This document shows, piece after piece, positions 58,601-64,000 of a DNA stretch of 64,000 bases. The stretch is from Gordius sp. MW1 (taxonomy: Eukaryota > Nematomorpha > Gordioida > Gordea > Gordiidae), in contig OZ038527.1 in NCBI GenBank assembly GCA_964036665.1, positions 16,018,221-16,082,220 of the forward strand, in the 5' to 3' direction. Numbering within the stretch: the stretch's first letter is position 1; every line of letters starts with the position of its first letter. The position numbers were made by a program, and so were the translations under genes. The notes below the pieces were generated by a model that was given only the letters and a program-made list of their open reading frames with translations, did not search any database and was not told the DNA's origin.

Positions 58601-61600
58601 AAGTTTATTTTTTCCGTTTTTTTAACTAGTTTTTTGGGTTCGAATCCCGGGTTTTTTTTGACTCTTATGATTGTTCTTGTTACTACCATTGATAATAAGA
58701 CTTTTTGGCCGTCCGTTGGATGCTGACCGATGAAAAAATGATCATTGGCCAAAATGTGAATCCAAGTTTTTTTTTCGTTTTTTTTGACTATTATGATTGT
58801 TCCTGTTACTACCATTGCTATTTTTACTTTTTGGCCGTCCGCTGGCTGCTGACCGATGGAAAAAATGACCACTGGCCAAAATGTGAATCGAAATTATTTT
58901 TTCGTTTTTTTGGTAACATTGACAATTACCCTATGCCCTTCCCTAGCAGAGCCTATGCCTTTACTGATATGGGTCCCTGTGCCCTACCCCCCCTCCCCCC
59001 CCTACTAAAGCCTATGCCTCTCTTGATGTGGGTTCGAATCCCGGAGAGGCCAAATTTTTTTTTATTTTTTTTTTAAATTAATGTATTGTTCTTGTTACTA
59101 CCATTGCTAATATGACTTTTTGGCCGTGCGTTGGCTGCTGACCAATGGAATAAAATGACCATTGGCCAAAATGTGAATCCAAGTTTATTTTTTTCGTTTT
59201 TTTTTACTATTATGATTGTTCTTGTTACTACCATTGATAATATGGCTTTTTGGCCGTCCGTTGGCTGCTGACCAATTGAAAAAAATGACCATTGGCCAAA
59301 TTATGATTCGAAATTTTTTTTTCGTTATTTTTTGACTCATATGTATTTATAGACCGTCTCTTGGTACTGGCCAATAAAAAAATGACCATTGGCCAAAATG
59401 TTAATTGAAATTTTTTTTGACTCTTATGAATTTATATCCACTTTTACCGTGTCCTGGCTGCTGACCAATGGAAAAAATGACCATTGGCCAAAATGTGGTT
59501 GAAAAAGTTTTAATTTAGCACCTGTAAATTTTTTGAGATATCCATACAATACCTGTGTCATTTTTAGGTGTACGGTCGTAACAGGCAATAGCGAAGCTAT
59601 TGCATGTCGCTGCTTGTTACGTCGCAAGTCCATTATTATTATTCAATTAAATTTCATCATTATACATTATGTATATTTGTAACTTTTTATGTTTGTTATT
59701 AAGTTTTATTAATTATATTGTCTGGGTTTCTAAATTTTTAATTGATTTTATAAGCCACCCAAGTAAGTTTTAATTGTTTTTATTATATTAATTCCTATGC
59801 AATAATTGCTTAATATTATTAATTGTTATGCACAAATCTGAATTTTATTATCCAATTCACCATCTACAGTAAACAAAAATAAGTTTTTAAATTCATATTC
59901 ATTGCTATTATTTTCATTTATCAATTTAGCTCTCAGTTTTAGTATTTTTCATCTGTAATCATCAGAAAGGCATATCATATTATTTTTTCTGTTTACATAT
60001 TAACAAAAAGGTAGTTTTTTAATTTTATTTTAATTACTATATACTATTATTAATTGTTATGCAGCCTTTATTATAATATGCTTATTAATTTTGCTAGGTA
60101 ATTTGGTTTTTGACGCTAAGATCATCCAATCAATAAACCCTTTCTACGCAAGTGACAAGACACATTTTGCACAGATGCAAAAAAAACGAATACACGTTAA
60201 AATATAGTTCTGTCTTAATACGCACTGCACTGCATTTTATGGGTTTCAATTATGGCATTTGGTAACCTTGAGGTTTCTTAAACCTTTTGAGTGCAATGTC
60301 TTAAACCTTAACCAATTCATTGAAATGAAGCATAGTTAAGCTAAATATTTTTATAACAAATTTATTCGTTTTTTAAAGAATAAACTAATAAACGACATTT
60401 AAAAATCAATTTTTTGGTAAAAAATACATTTAGACTAGCTATTTTGTTTTAAACAGATATTATATCAATGAAAAGTTATCATAATTAAAAACATTAAATA
60501 AAACATAAAGTCAAAGACGTTTAATTTTTTGATTGCCTTAATAATATTTTAATGTTCACATTTTATTTTACAAAATAATCCCTTGTTACATAGCCAGCTT
60601 CTGCCAAATTTAAAAAAAATACTATTCTTTTTCTTCTTCAAATTTTTATCACATGCAAAACATACGTTATAAAACGGCGAGTAAAATAGAGGTTTTAAAT
60701 TTAAATGAATTTTCATTCATTTTTTTTGGACAAAAAAATGGTTTTTTTTGTTCTGTAACTAGCATGGGAGTAGCCAAGGGGGAAACCCTAGCAATTATCT
60801 TACCCCCTATAGGCATTCTCGCCCATAAATTGCATAGCAAATATGCTACATTTATACGGAGAATAGATGAGTCGTCCCCCCTTCCCTTCCCCCCTTTCCT
60901 TCTCCCCCTTCCCCGGGGGTCTGGGGGCGGAGCCCCCAGCAGGGGGTTTGGGGGCAGGGGGTCTGGGGGCGAAGCCCCCAGTTACGCCCGAAGTGCGTAT
61001 TTTATTAAATTTTAGAAATGAATTATAATATATTGTCATTGGTGCAGGCGCGTAGCCAAGGGGGCAGAAAGCTGGACTTTTCTCCCCCCTTGACCAAAAT
61101 GTGAAAGTTTTTTTGAAGCCCCATGTCCTTTTTTAAGGTATAAAAGCGATATAAATGCTCAGATTAATGAAGAAAAGAGATTTTTCAGCTGGTTATATAG
61201 CCCCTTGAAGTTTCGCATATATTGTACGCGAAGTTTATTTTTGTTACATTATAAATAAAAGTGCCGAAAAATTTATTGAATTTTTCCTCCCCCTTAAGAA
61301 AATCCTGGCTACGTGCCCATTGGTGGTTGTCATATTTAGTTTGCATATTGGCTATATTGCTTGCATAATTATGGGCATAGTTAGAGAAGGGAGTTTTTAA
61401 ATATGATTATAGTTCTTTTTTGTAAATTCTAATGATCTTAATTCTAGTCCTCCTTAAATCCAATAATAATATGAATTCAACTTGATCTCATCTAAATAAA
61501 TTGTAACTTATAATCCGACTTGACCTTAAAGTAGTAAAAAATTATTACGTCTTGAACCAAAACTTAACTATTTAAATCATTGACATTCCCTAATAATGCA

Positions 61601-64000
61601 AAACAACTACAATATATGCATTTTTTGCTCAAACGTTAAAATATCAATAAAATATCATTTCATATGGGCCTTACTTTACTTCATAATTATGGAACAATTG
61701 CTGACCAAACCATTGTTAGCCTTTTTGCCACAAATTCAATCTTGGCTCAAATGTTAAATTCATTTTATAAAATATAGTGGGCCATTGCGCAGTCGTCGTT
61801 TGGGCGACAAACATTCGATTAGCACGTGCGTCAATTCTTTAACGGATAGCAACATTGACGACAAATTTGTCCTTACACCGAATGGATCATTAAAATTTGG
61901 AGACAAAATTATCAAAATAAACTTACCAAAAAATGAAGTAATCTATAAGTTTTTGACAATAATTATTGATTCAGCAACTTGTCGTACCATTGTCCGAAAC
62001 TATGAAAGTGGAAGATCTCTTATTGATGGTGTGCAAAAAGAAACACTACAATCCCAGTGAATATTTTCTCAAATTTAGAAGGCCAAATCCTAATAATGGG
62101 ATGTATTTTGTACCCGAATTACTAACATTAATTGAAACATTGGTATATCTTTTTAAGCCTAAATCCTATTTATTTTATCAATTTTTCCCTGCATGTCTTA
62201 ATAAATTTTTTGAAGCAATCATTTTTTAATAATATATACGGCATGTTAAGCTAAAGCTATTGTCATTATTATATACAAAGGCATGATTTAAATATTATTA
62301 ATGTAATTTGAAAATTGCAGACTTATTCAACTATTGAGTTATATTCAAAGAGTGTATTTCAAGTGGAGTTAATTAGATCTAGTCCCTCTCAAAAATTTGG
62401 ATTTAGCATACAAGCTGAAATTTGTTCCAAAATACACAAACCTGACGAATTAGTAGTATATGTAGCCGAAGTTAATAAGGACAGCATTGGATATCATAAA
62501 GGTAATAAATAAACCATAATTGAAAAAACATAGATAATTTTGATGAAATCGATTTTAATGAAATTGATTCTTATTATTCTTCGCAACCGCTTATGCTTTA
62601 ATTAATATTTTTCTTTAAAAGGTTTATCAAACGGAGATGAAATTTTATCGATTAACAAGAAAAGCGTATCGGATTTGGATATGATGTTCGTGGAGGGACT
62701 TTTGCAACAAAGCTTAAAGGTAGTTCTGATCATACGCTCTTGCCAAATAGAGCCCCCGAAACGCGGGGAAAAATTTAGCAAAAATATTAGTGTTGACGAT
62801 CTTAATAATAGCCTCAAGCACCATTCTTATGATCATGAAGGCAAAGCTAAATCATTGAAAATGCCTTCTCACTCATCGCAAGACAGATTTCAACGTGGCG
62901 ACAATATCCGATGTCCCGTTCCCTTTAACAAAGATATATTGATAGAAAACTTACAGAGTCCACCTGTAGTTCTGCCACACCATAATGCAAACTCAAGCCT
63001 AAACAGGGCGCACGAAGACAATTCAAAAAGTAAAATAAAAAACATTTAAGTAACATGAAATTTAATGAAAAAAAAACAATTAATTTTATTCTTATTGACA
63101 AAATAAATGTATTATTTAGAAATTTTAAGTATATTAATATTATGAATTTGAGAAGTTCATCGTTTTTAAATAATGATAGACAAATATAAACATCTATTAT
63201 TGTAACTATATGAAGGAGGAGATGGTAAAGATAAAAACGCAAATTTAGCTGGGGAAATATTATCTGAATTAAAAGAAATGCCTGATTTAAGTTGTGAACA
63301 ATTGGACCTAATGCTTCAAAATGCCGACCAAATTACCGCTTTCTGCGAAATATTGCAAGGAAAGCAGCGTCCAAAAAAGCTATTTCAAACACCCATATCA
63401 CAAGCATCTTGTTCTTACTCCGCTCAACAAAACCAAGATGCTTTCCGAAATATTAGGGATCGATCGGGATCGCATAAAAATCTTGACTCGCGTATTACCA
63501 ACCTAACTCAAACGAACGATACTAAATATTCATCATCTCATTTAATAGACACTAAAAAGATCGGGAGTTTGATAATGGATTTTATTCAAAGCGAGAAACT
63601 TTATATTGATGTGCTAGGAACTTTGCTTAAATGTTATAATGATAAAAGCTATGACATTCCTCAAGTTAATTGTATGACTGAATTGTTGGGGAATATTGAG
63701 GAAATATACCTATTTCAACGCTATTTTTTGAACAGCATCATCGAACTTATGCGAAAGTCGGCATCAACCAAATGTGAACCGGACGAGCTATTCCTGGTAA
63801 TTATAATACATATGCAACTTTACCGTATATATTTTAATATTGTAGAGTTTGACCGTTATGATTGCGGACAGTTTTATCAAGTTTTCCCCTTACTTCAAAT
63901 TATACAGTACCTATTGCGCACTTTATTACAAGGCCCGGAAACATTTACTCGCCAGAGAGTCTAACGATGAAAGAGGTTCAAAATCAAAAAGTTACGGTGA
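31791..64000 (+). CDS. sif: still life/TIAM-type Rac guanine-nucleotide exchange factor, 17 exons, 3' end outside window
   Basis: Proposed coding exons: 31,791-31,822; 33,588-33,677; 44,478-44,662; 44,768-44,889; 45,129-45,203; 48,529-50,046; 51,041-51,135; 55,782-56,049; 56,446-56,589; 56,650-56,832; 57,463-57,845 (or 57,875); 61,778-61,937; 61,975-62,142; 62,321-62,501; 62,622-63,029; 63,216-63,796; 63,846 to beyond 64,000. All introns are GT-AG and all phases agree, giving about 1,582 codons so far. Domain order is EVH1/WH1-like, low-complexity, PH with CC-Ex, RBD, PDZ, DH. This is the order of Drosophila Still life and, apart from the N-terminus, vertebrate TIAM1/2. The family activates Rac at membranes and synapses. 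The first two exons (acidic, no family match) are the weakest part. Their phases join exactly to the EVH1 exon and give Arg before FWAEVF, as in SIF. Introns range from 37 bp to 10.8 kb and hold LINE, hAT and HINE-like insertions. Confidence 0.85.
32120..32472. mobile_element. hAT MITE (AGCCCTGC family), complete
   Basis: It starts TAGAGCCCTGCA and ends TGCAGGGCTTA, flanked by CTCATATG at 32,112-32,119 and 32,473-32,480. Subterminal zones are full of CGGCCCGAG/GGCCCGA motifs. There is no coding sequence. It lies in the first proposed sif intron. Confidence 0.85.
32538..32684. mobile_element. small MITE (GGGCGTAGCC family)
   Basis: The ends are GGGCGTAGCCAGG and CCTGGCTACGG-like, with the 7-bp flank TGGACAT at 32,531-32,537 and 32,685-32,691. 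Internal GGGGGGCAATAATGATTT is shared with 29,240 and 54,085. Confidence 0.65.
33678..35837. other. sif intron sequence
   Basis: AT-rich, no supported exon. CGTATTAAGACGC occurs twice near 35,300-35,375; a related CTTAATACGC is at about 60,215. It may be part of an unrecognised repeat. Confidence 0.5.
35838..37098 (+). mobile_element. HINE/Helitron-like element, copy B
   Basis: It has the same order as copy A. The hairpin GGGCCTTCGGCCC and purine-rich zone are followed by TTGCTATGCAATTTATGGGC at about 35,969. Five minisatellite units start at 36103, 36209, 36337, 36620 and 36743. The right side has a GGGATTCGAACCC module twice, a GATAGAGATGAGGGGTGGGG module, and ends GAGCCCATATATTGCATAGC. 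It lies in a sif intron, sense to the gene. Confidence 0.65.
36457..36491 (-). other. tRNA acceptor/T-arm minihelix-like hairpin
   Basis: On the - strand, GCCTCTCC, six bases, GGGTTCGAATCCC, then GGAGAGGC. The 8-bp outer stem pairs perfectly and the inner GGG/CCC closes a TTCGAAT-type T loop. This is the top half of a tRNA with the D and anticodon arms absent. A T-rich run follows on the same strand. A near-identical unit is at 59,016-59,050. Confidence 0.6.
39014..39145. mobile_element. small MITE (GGGCGTAGCC family)
   Basis: The ends are CATGGGCGTAGCC and GGCTACGCCCA, flanked by TGGAAATC and TGGCAATC (one mismatch). It contains TTTTGCCC and CTAATTCCAA blocks seen in sister copies. Confidence 0.65.
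39420..39598 (+). mobile_element. decayed hAT right end (GGACGGGC family)
   Basis: It contains ACGGACGGGCTCGGATGGGC and ends CGTCGATCTCTAAAA. This resembles the 3' end at 16,205-16,443 but is strongly diverged. No partner end was found. Confidence 0.5.
39944..39966 (-). repeat. (ATAC)n microsatellite tail of the LINE
   Basis: TATGTATG repeats on the + strand abut the TSD at 39,943 and mark the 3' terminus on the - strand. Confidence 0.85.
40320..40532 (-). repeat. two tandem about 105-bp units in the LINE 3' UTR
   Basis: Both units carry TTTACGATG, GAGG(A/G)GCTACCGATT, TCCA(A/T)TCAGATT, AGGCTCTCCAT and GGTTAACTAGTTTGGGCGTC in the same order. They are diverged by point changes and a few small indels. 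Confidence 0.8.
40534..40606 (-). repeat. 73-bp A/T homopolymer in the LINE 3' region
   Basis: An unbroken run of A on the + strand, T on the LINE's sense strand, follows the end of the RT tail. It lies inside the target duplications, so it belongs to the LINE and is not a separate poly(A) tail. Exact length may be a sequencing estimate. Confidence 0.8.
40879..42300 (-). CDS. LINE reverse transcriptase
   Basis: A 473-codon frame carries the RT fold: AWSTGLLSKIYKKGDPSLAD, YRGITIINNISKVF, LVLTFVDIQKAFDSL, VNLGVRQGCPLSPLLF and the active site SSLLFADDLCIVSD. Then come YLGVTL and FLYGCETWSLKG. The conserved C-terminal tail continues in another frame down to about 40,610, so a late frameshift near 40,880 is likely. 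The clade is uncertain (endonuclease-bearing; CR1/RTE-like features mixed). Confidence 0.85.
   Translation of the reverse strand: MIQTEAWENHFRSILDRPYSIPCSDIFLDFINNFKTPTTPCIRLEPPSMNEIKSVLKSLKLHKAPDADRITAEALKADYTLSSELLHQLFTKIWQQELIPHAWSTGLLSKIYKKGDPSLADNYRGITIINNISKVFIKIIYRRIYPFIDDNLKSNQAGFRKSKTTIEHILTLKNIIDISSKSKSPLVLTFVDIQKAFDSLSHLYIWESLCLLGISKKIIRLIFFLYKDMKVVIKHLHHRSNPIQVNLGVRQGCPLSPLLFITAMDLIIKRSTLPYDGLHMNGTKLSSLLFADDLCIVSDSILKTQNFADRFVLECKKAGLIINPSKSNMLSINLPHQNTTLIINNTLVPFSESINYLGVTLSSDTYSHQDASNKLAKALKRFYSCYSIWKSHELALPTRLRLFKTTILPVFLYGCETWSLKGPTLKAAQTKLNKMLRIICKIFYPDVISNPNLWTLCEIPPIKNIIISRKWNF
42383..42871 (-). CDS. LINE linker between endonuclease and RT
   Basis: This continues the polyprotein after a frame change. 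It starts IKNFHTIQPILKTDHFVIVA, the end of the endonuclease (the SDH-type catalytic His region). It then runs through a Lys-rich helical stretch (ELTKKIKAAIKKDKANYLSS) typical of the pre-RT spacer. It stops at 42,383, and reading resumes in the RT frame at about 42,300. Confidence 0.7.
   Translation of the reverse strand: MIKNFHTIQPILKTDHFVIVADLFINPSSLHTSKKLKKYPSGANIIRDISQLVPTLQTDSKSLGDLAPLSVNDHNDLLAKFFTPSQSNLHVNIKSWFSIDTINLLETRYNVFKDKTLRNKKAWVQELTKKIKAAIKKDKANYLSSKLKEAESAARTNNTHTL
42903..43523 (-). CDS. LINE apurinic-type endonuclease domain
   Basis: This is an EEP-fold endonuclease that nicks the target for reverse transcription. Motifs include LKLGSLNTQTL, HIFCVQHTRYSH, ATGVGTFIKRDL, FNIYAPPSSKNFQ and INILAGDFNASV. 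The C-terminal catalytic TYQKK...SPRYPNQIDHI segment is reached only across a frameshift near 42,905. The first ATG of the frame is taken as start. It is followed without a gap by the linker ORF. Confidence 0.8.
   Translation of the reverse strand: MILKLGSLNTQTLREPGSLQALTLFASHHCFHIFCVQHTRYSHRKVLPVNDYIFYATESGQESATGVGTFIKRDLKVISVDYVNNRLLIIHLQIKNRCVSIFNIYAPPSSKNFQSMESLLQNITDKLKAKHINILAGDFNASVQRSLGDNKLVIGPNSIGPNNRNGKRLKKFCYNHKLKITSTFSVLPLGNLITYQKKRKSPRYPN
43680..44477. other. sif intron sequence
   Basis: AT-rich; no repeat or exon recognised before the EVH1 exon acceptor. Confidence 0.5.
44478..45203 (+). CDS. sif: sif exons 3-5: EVH1/WH1-like domain
   Basis: Three exons (44,478-44,662; 44,768-44,889; 45,129-45,203) encode FWAEVFKVVPEGKAYKWDKI, HIFANQPPHSKIIDLKM and TSECFIYWKDLKTHKVWGLN, then FSTPDDALKFKELC. 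The pattern W[AE]VF, ECFVYWKD and WGLNF with a closing helix is the N-terminal EVH1-like domain of Drosophila SIF. Vertebrate TIAM proteins lack it as far as I recall. It likely targets the GEF to membrane or scaffold partners. Introns of 105 and 239 bp separate the exons. Confidence 0.85.
46140..46550 (-). pseudogene. 5'-truncated LINE 3' end
   Basis: On the - strand it reads TDIFAPSNSCPHL, AKYSSIADTIFIPVVATLEI, a stop, and PKLSL. This is the same LINE C-terminal tail as at 6,145. After the coding part come AATAAAG and an A-rich end (46,140-46,152). Only the last about 400 bp of the element are present. Confidence 0.65.
46560..46686. mobile_element. decayed MITE (GGGCGTAGCC family)
   Basis: The ends are AATGGCTTAGCCAGAGGG and CTGGCAACGCCCATG. 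Internal TTGCCCATCCCTA matches sister copies. No clear TSD. Confidence 0.5.
48529..50046 (+). CDS. sif: sif exon 6: long low-complexity exon (506 codons)
   Basis: This is an uninterrupted frame from the TTATAG acceptor at 48,528 to a CAA/GTAAAC donor at 50,047. It is rich in Ser, Thr, Asn, His and Pro, with no recognisable domain. The more ordered segment is PAASDQYKALVHKVLKEVGT and ...DDSQVYLSSFLRRFNNALGY. Base composition is clearly less AT-rich than the flanks. Phase 0 on both sides matches exons 5 and 7. Without splicing, the frame would end at 50,136. Confidence 0.75.
50047..51040. other. sif intron 6
   Basis: AT-rich, no repeat recognised. It starts at the proposed GTAAAC donor and ends in a poly-T acceptor. 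Confidence 0.5.
51041..57875 (+). CDS. sif: sif exons 7-11: PH domain with coiled-coil extension (PHn-CC-Ex)
   Basis: Exon 7 (51,041-51,135) ends FVPYGYWSRAIRKTG. Exon 8 (55,782-56,049) holds the PH core: WLNVKHWLTNKKNKLDLASK, WKKYWICLKGPTLLFY and VPEHPKKDNLFCI. Exon 9 (56,446-56,589) has the PH helix (YPELENWISAIHISCA). Exon 10 (56,650-56,832) has the coiled coil and RYKCYIASLQNSELPNPK. Exon 11 (57,463 to 57,845 or 57,875) has SKLGVASTVSSFHAYVSCR and then a Ser/Thr-rich linker. In TIAM/SIF this module binds phosphoinositides and scaffolds (CD44, Par3, JIP2) and recruits the GEF to membranes. Exon 11 has two possible phase-2 donors, GTACGA and GTGCTT. Confidence 0.88.
52414..52764 (+). pseudogene. 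hATC dimerisation-domain fragment of hAT element 2
   Basis: It reads LTIPITSASCERSFSLLKRI, then LSSLALLSLEHDFINVIP, and ends SSKRRNELLLKD. The signature S.CERSFS.L..IK...R......RL..L.LL..E is intact. The upstream transposase is broken by stops, so the fragment alone cannot act. Confidence 0.8.
53002..53241 (-). pseudogene. DUF4371-like transposase fragment of hAT element 2
   Basis: It reads FYLTILDEIRDVRCTEQLSV, CVHFVE, and FLSLESLDALTIVYKI. This belongs N-terminal to hATC in intact transposases but here lies on the opposite strand. Downstream on the same strand a broken KKWCTNNFLENYWLYMCMW segment continues to about 52,880. Confidence 0.65.
54064..54221. mobile_element. small MITE (GGGCGTAGCC family)
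   Basis: The ends are CATGGAGCTAGC and GGCTACGCCCATG, with flanks AACTTAGA and AACTTATA (one mismatch). The interior GGGGGGCAATAATGATTT is shared with 29,240 and 32,565. Confidence 0.65.
54222..55781. other. sif intron 7, 3' part
   Basis: AT-rich sequence without recognised exons or repeats, ending in the TGTTAG acceptor of the PH exon. Confidence 0.5.
58440..59490 (-). repeat. minisatellite, eight units (copy C)
   Basis: Units carry TGACCA(T/C)TGGCCAAAATGTG near 58,450, 58,580, 58,745, 58,870, 59,160, 59,292, 59,390 and 59,482. This is the inverse of the copy A unit. TTGGCCGTCCGTTGGCTGCT modules alternate with them, and GGGTTCGAATCCCGGG modules occur at 58,340, 58,635 and 59,030. Confidence 0.88.
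59016..59050 (+). other. tRNA acceptor/T-arm minihelix-like hairpin
   Basis: GCCTCTC, seven bases, GGGTTCGAATCCC, G, then GAGAGGC, followed by CAAA and a run of nine T. The 7-bp stem is perfect and the T-loop is canonical. The T run would fit a Pol III terminator. It is the + strand counterpart of 36,457-36,491. Confidence 0.6.
59577..59621. other. double-stem palindrome
   Basis: The outer arms CGTAACA and TGTTACG (7 bp, perfect) enclose GCAATAGC-GAA-GCTATTGC (8-bp perfect stem, three-base loop). It sits at the head-side edge of the minisatellite of copy C and could be a transposon terminal hairpin. Confidence 0.7.
61045..61317. mobile_element. MITE with exact 8-bp TSD (GGGCGTAGCC family)
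   Basis: It starts CAGGCGCGTAGCCAAGGGGG and ends TCCTGGCTACGTGCC, flanked by CATTGGTG at 61,037-61,044 and 61,318-61,325. No coding sequence. It lies in sif intron 11. Confidence 0.8.
61778..62142 (+). CDS. sif: sif exons 12-13: linker and Ras-binding domain
   Basis: Exon 12 (61,778-61,937) ends DKIIKINLPKNE. A 37-bp intron follows. Exon 13 (61,975-62,142) reads MKVEDLLLMVCKKKHYNP, SEYFLKF and GMYFVPE. This fits the ubiquitin-like RBD of TIAM/SIF (M.VE..L...C....LNP...F.R.....YFVP). Reading straight through the tiny intron gives a false stop. Confidence 0.82.
62321..63029 (+). CDS. sif: sif exons 14-15: PDZ domain and linker
   Basis: Exon 14 (62,321-62,501) reads SVFQVELIRSSPSQKFGFSI, then DELVVYVAEVNKDSIGYHKG. 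Exon 15 (62,622-63,029) continues LSNGDEILSINKKSVSDLDM and MFVEGLLQQSLKVVLIIRSC. This is a complete PDZ fold with the carboxylate-binding loop at KFGFSI. A polar linker follows to a phase-1 donor at 63,030. Confidence 0.88.
63216..64000 (+). CDS. sif: sif exons 16-17: linker and first half of DH (RhoGEF) domain
   Basis: Exon 16 (63,216-63,796) has a polar linker with LSCEQLDLMLQNADQITAFC. The start of the DH domain follows: IGSLIMDFIQSEKLYIDVLG, LLGNIEEIYLFQRYFLNSII and ELMRKS. A 49-bp intron (63,797-63,845) follows. Exon 17 continues VMIADSFIKFSPYFKLYSTY and CALYYKARKHLL, matching the FLYYADRFKLYSAFC region of TIAM1. The rest of DH and the C-terminal PH are beyond the window. Confidence 0.88.

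Larger units (their letters stand above)
58191..60995 (-). mobile_element. HINE/Helitron-like element, copy C (inverted, with extra DNA)
   Basis: ATTGCTATGCAATTTATGGG at 58,196 and GCCCATAAATTGCATAGCAA at about 60,822 bracket eight inverted minisatellite units (58,440-59,490). The right side has the pyrimidine-rich zone and hairpins GGGGGCGGAGCCCCC and CTGGGGGCGAAGCCCCCAG (60,917-60,990). About 1.2 kb of AT-rich DNA (59,640-60,780) absent from copies A and B lies between core and head, probably a later insertion. It is in sif intron 11. Confidence 0.55.

Noticed and set aside
63278-63964. A single 228-codon ORF as the last sif exon
   Set aside because: Its last 55 codons come from reading through a 49-bp intron and out of frame. 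Splicing at 63,797/63,846 restores conserved DH sequence.

Overview
The window is nuclear DNA of an invertebrate animal, strongly AT-rich by eye, with spliced genes and a dense, layered load of transposons. No bacterial or viral genome organisation is present. Two host genes can be read, both on the + strand and both missed by simple ORF reading because they are split by introns. The first, at 22,692-23,339, is a GET1/WRB homologue (receptor subunit for tail-anchored membrane-protein insertion) in five exons separated by introns of only 33-36 bp. The second starts at about 31,791 and runs off the right edge. It is a still life/TIAM-type Rac guanine-nucleotide exchange factor. I trace 17 phase-consistent exons carrying an EVH1/WH1-like N-terminus, a long low-complexity exon, the PH-CC-Ex module, a Ras-binding domain, a PDZ domain and the start of the DH (RhoGEF) domain. 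The EVH1-like N-terminus fits a protostome sif gene. Very short introns (33-49 bp) beside introns over 10 kb would fit, among others, a flatworm-like lineage, but the species cannot be named from the sequence.

Layout. 1-6.5 kb: AT-rich DNA with a Mutator-like (MULE) relic bounded by two inverted arrays of ten GCTCAGT-type motifs, and a LINE tail fragment. 6.5-8.0 kb: first copy of a minisatellite-bearing, Helitron/HINE-like element. 8.28-18.65 kb: a three-level nest. A hAT element (8-bp TSD) holds a Ty3/gypsy-type LTR retrotransposon (142-bp LTRs, 5-bp TSD), which in turn holds a 3.6-kb insert with a BED-finger hAT transposase whose 5' end is triplicated. 19.4-21 kb: LINE endonuclease fragment hit by a hAT MITE that itself contains a piggyBac-like MITE. 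22.7-23.3 kb: GET1. 23.8-25.0 kb: truncated hAT. 27.7-28.8 kb: LINE relic split by a hAT MITE that carries a tRNA-like stretch. 31.0-31.8 kb: probable promoter of the sif gene. 31.8-64 kb: the sif gene, whose introns contain a second HINE-like element (35.8-37.1 kb), a complete 3.7-kb LINE with 13-bp TSD (39.9-43.7 kb), a second hAT (51.8-54.0 kb), a third HINE-like element (58.2-61.0 kb) and several GGGCGTAGCC-type MITEs.

Biology. GET1 acts in the ER membrane and the sif/TIAM product at the cell cortex and synapse; nothing suggests they work together. The mobile elements share two recurring features: short B-box/tRNA-like pieces in three unrelated non-autonomous families (including a tRNA acceptor/T-arm minihelix), and subterminal arrays of short inverted motifs. 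All identifications come from reading the sequence and from recalled family features; no database search was possible.
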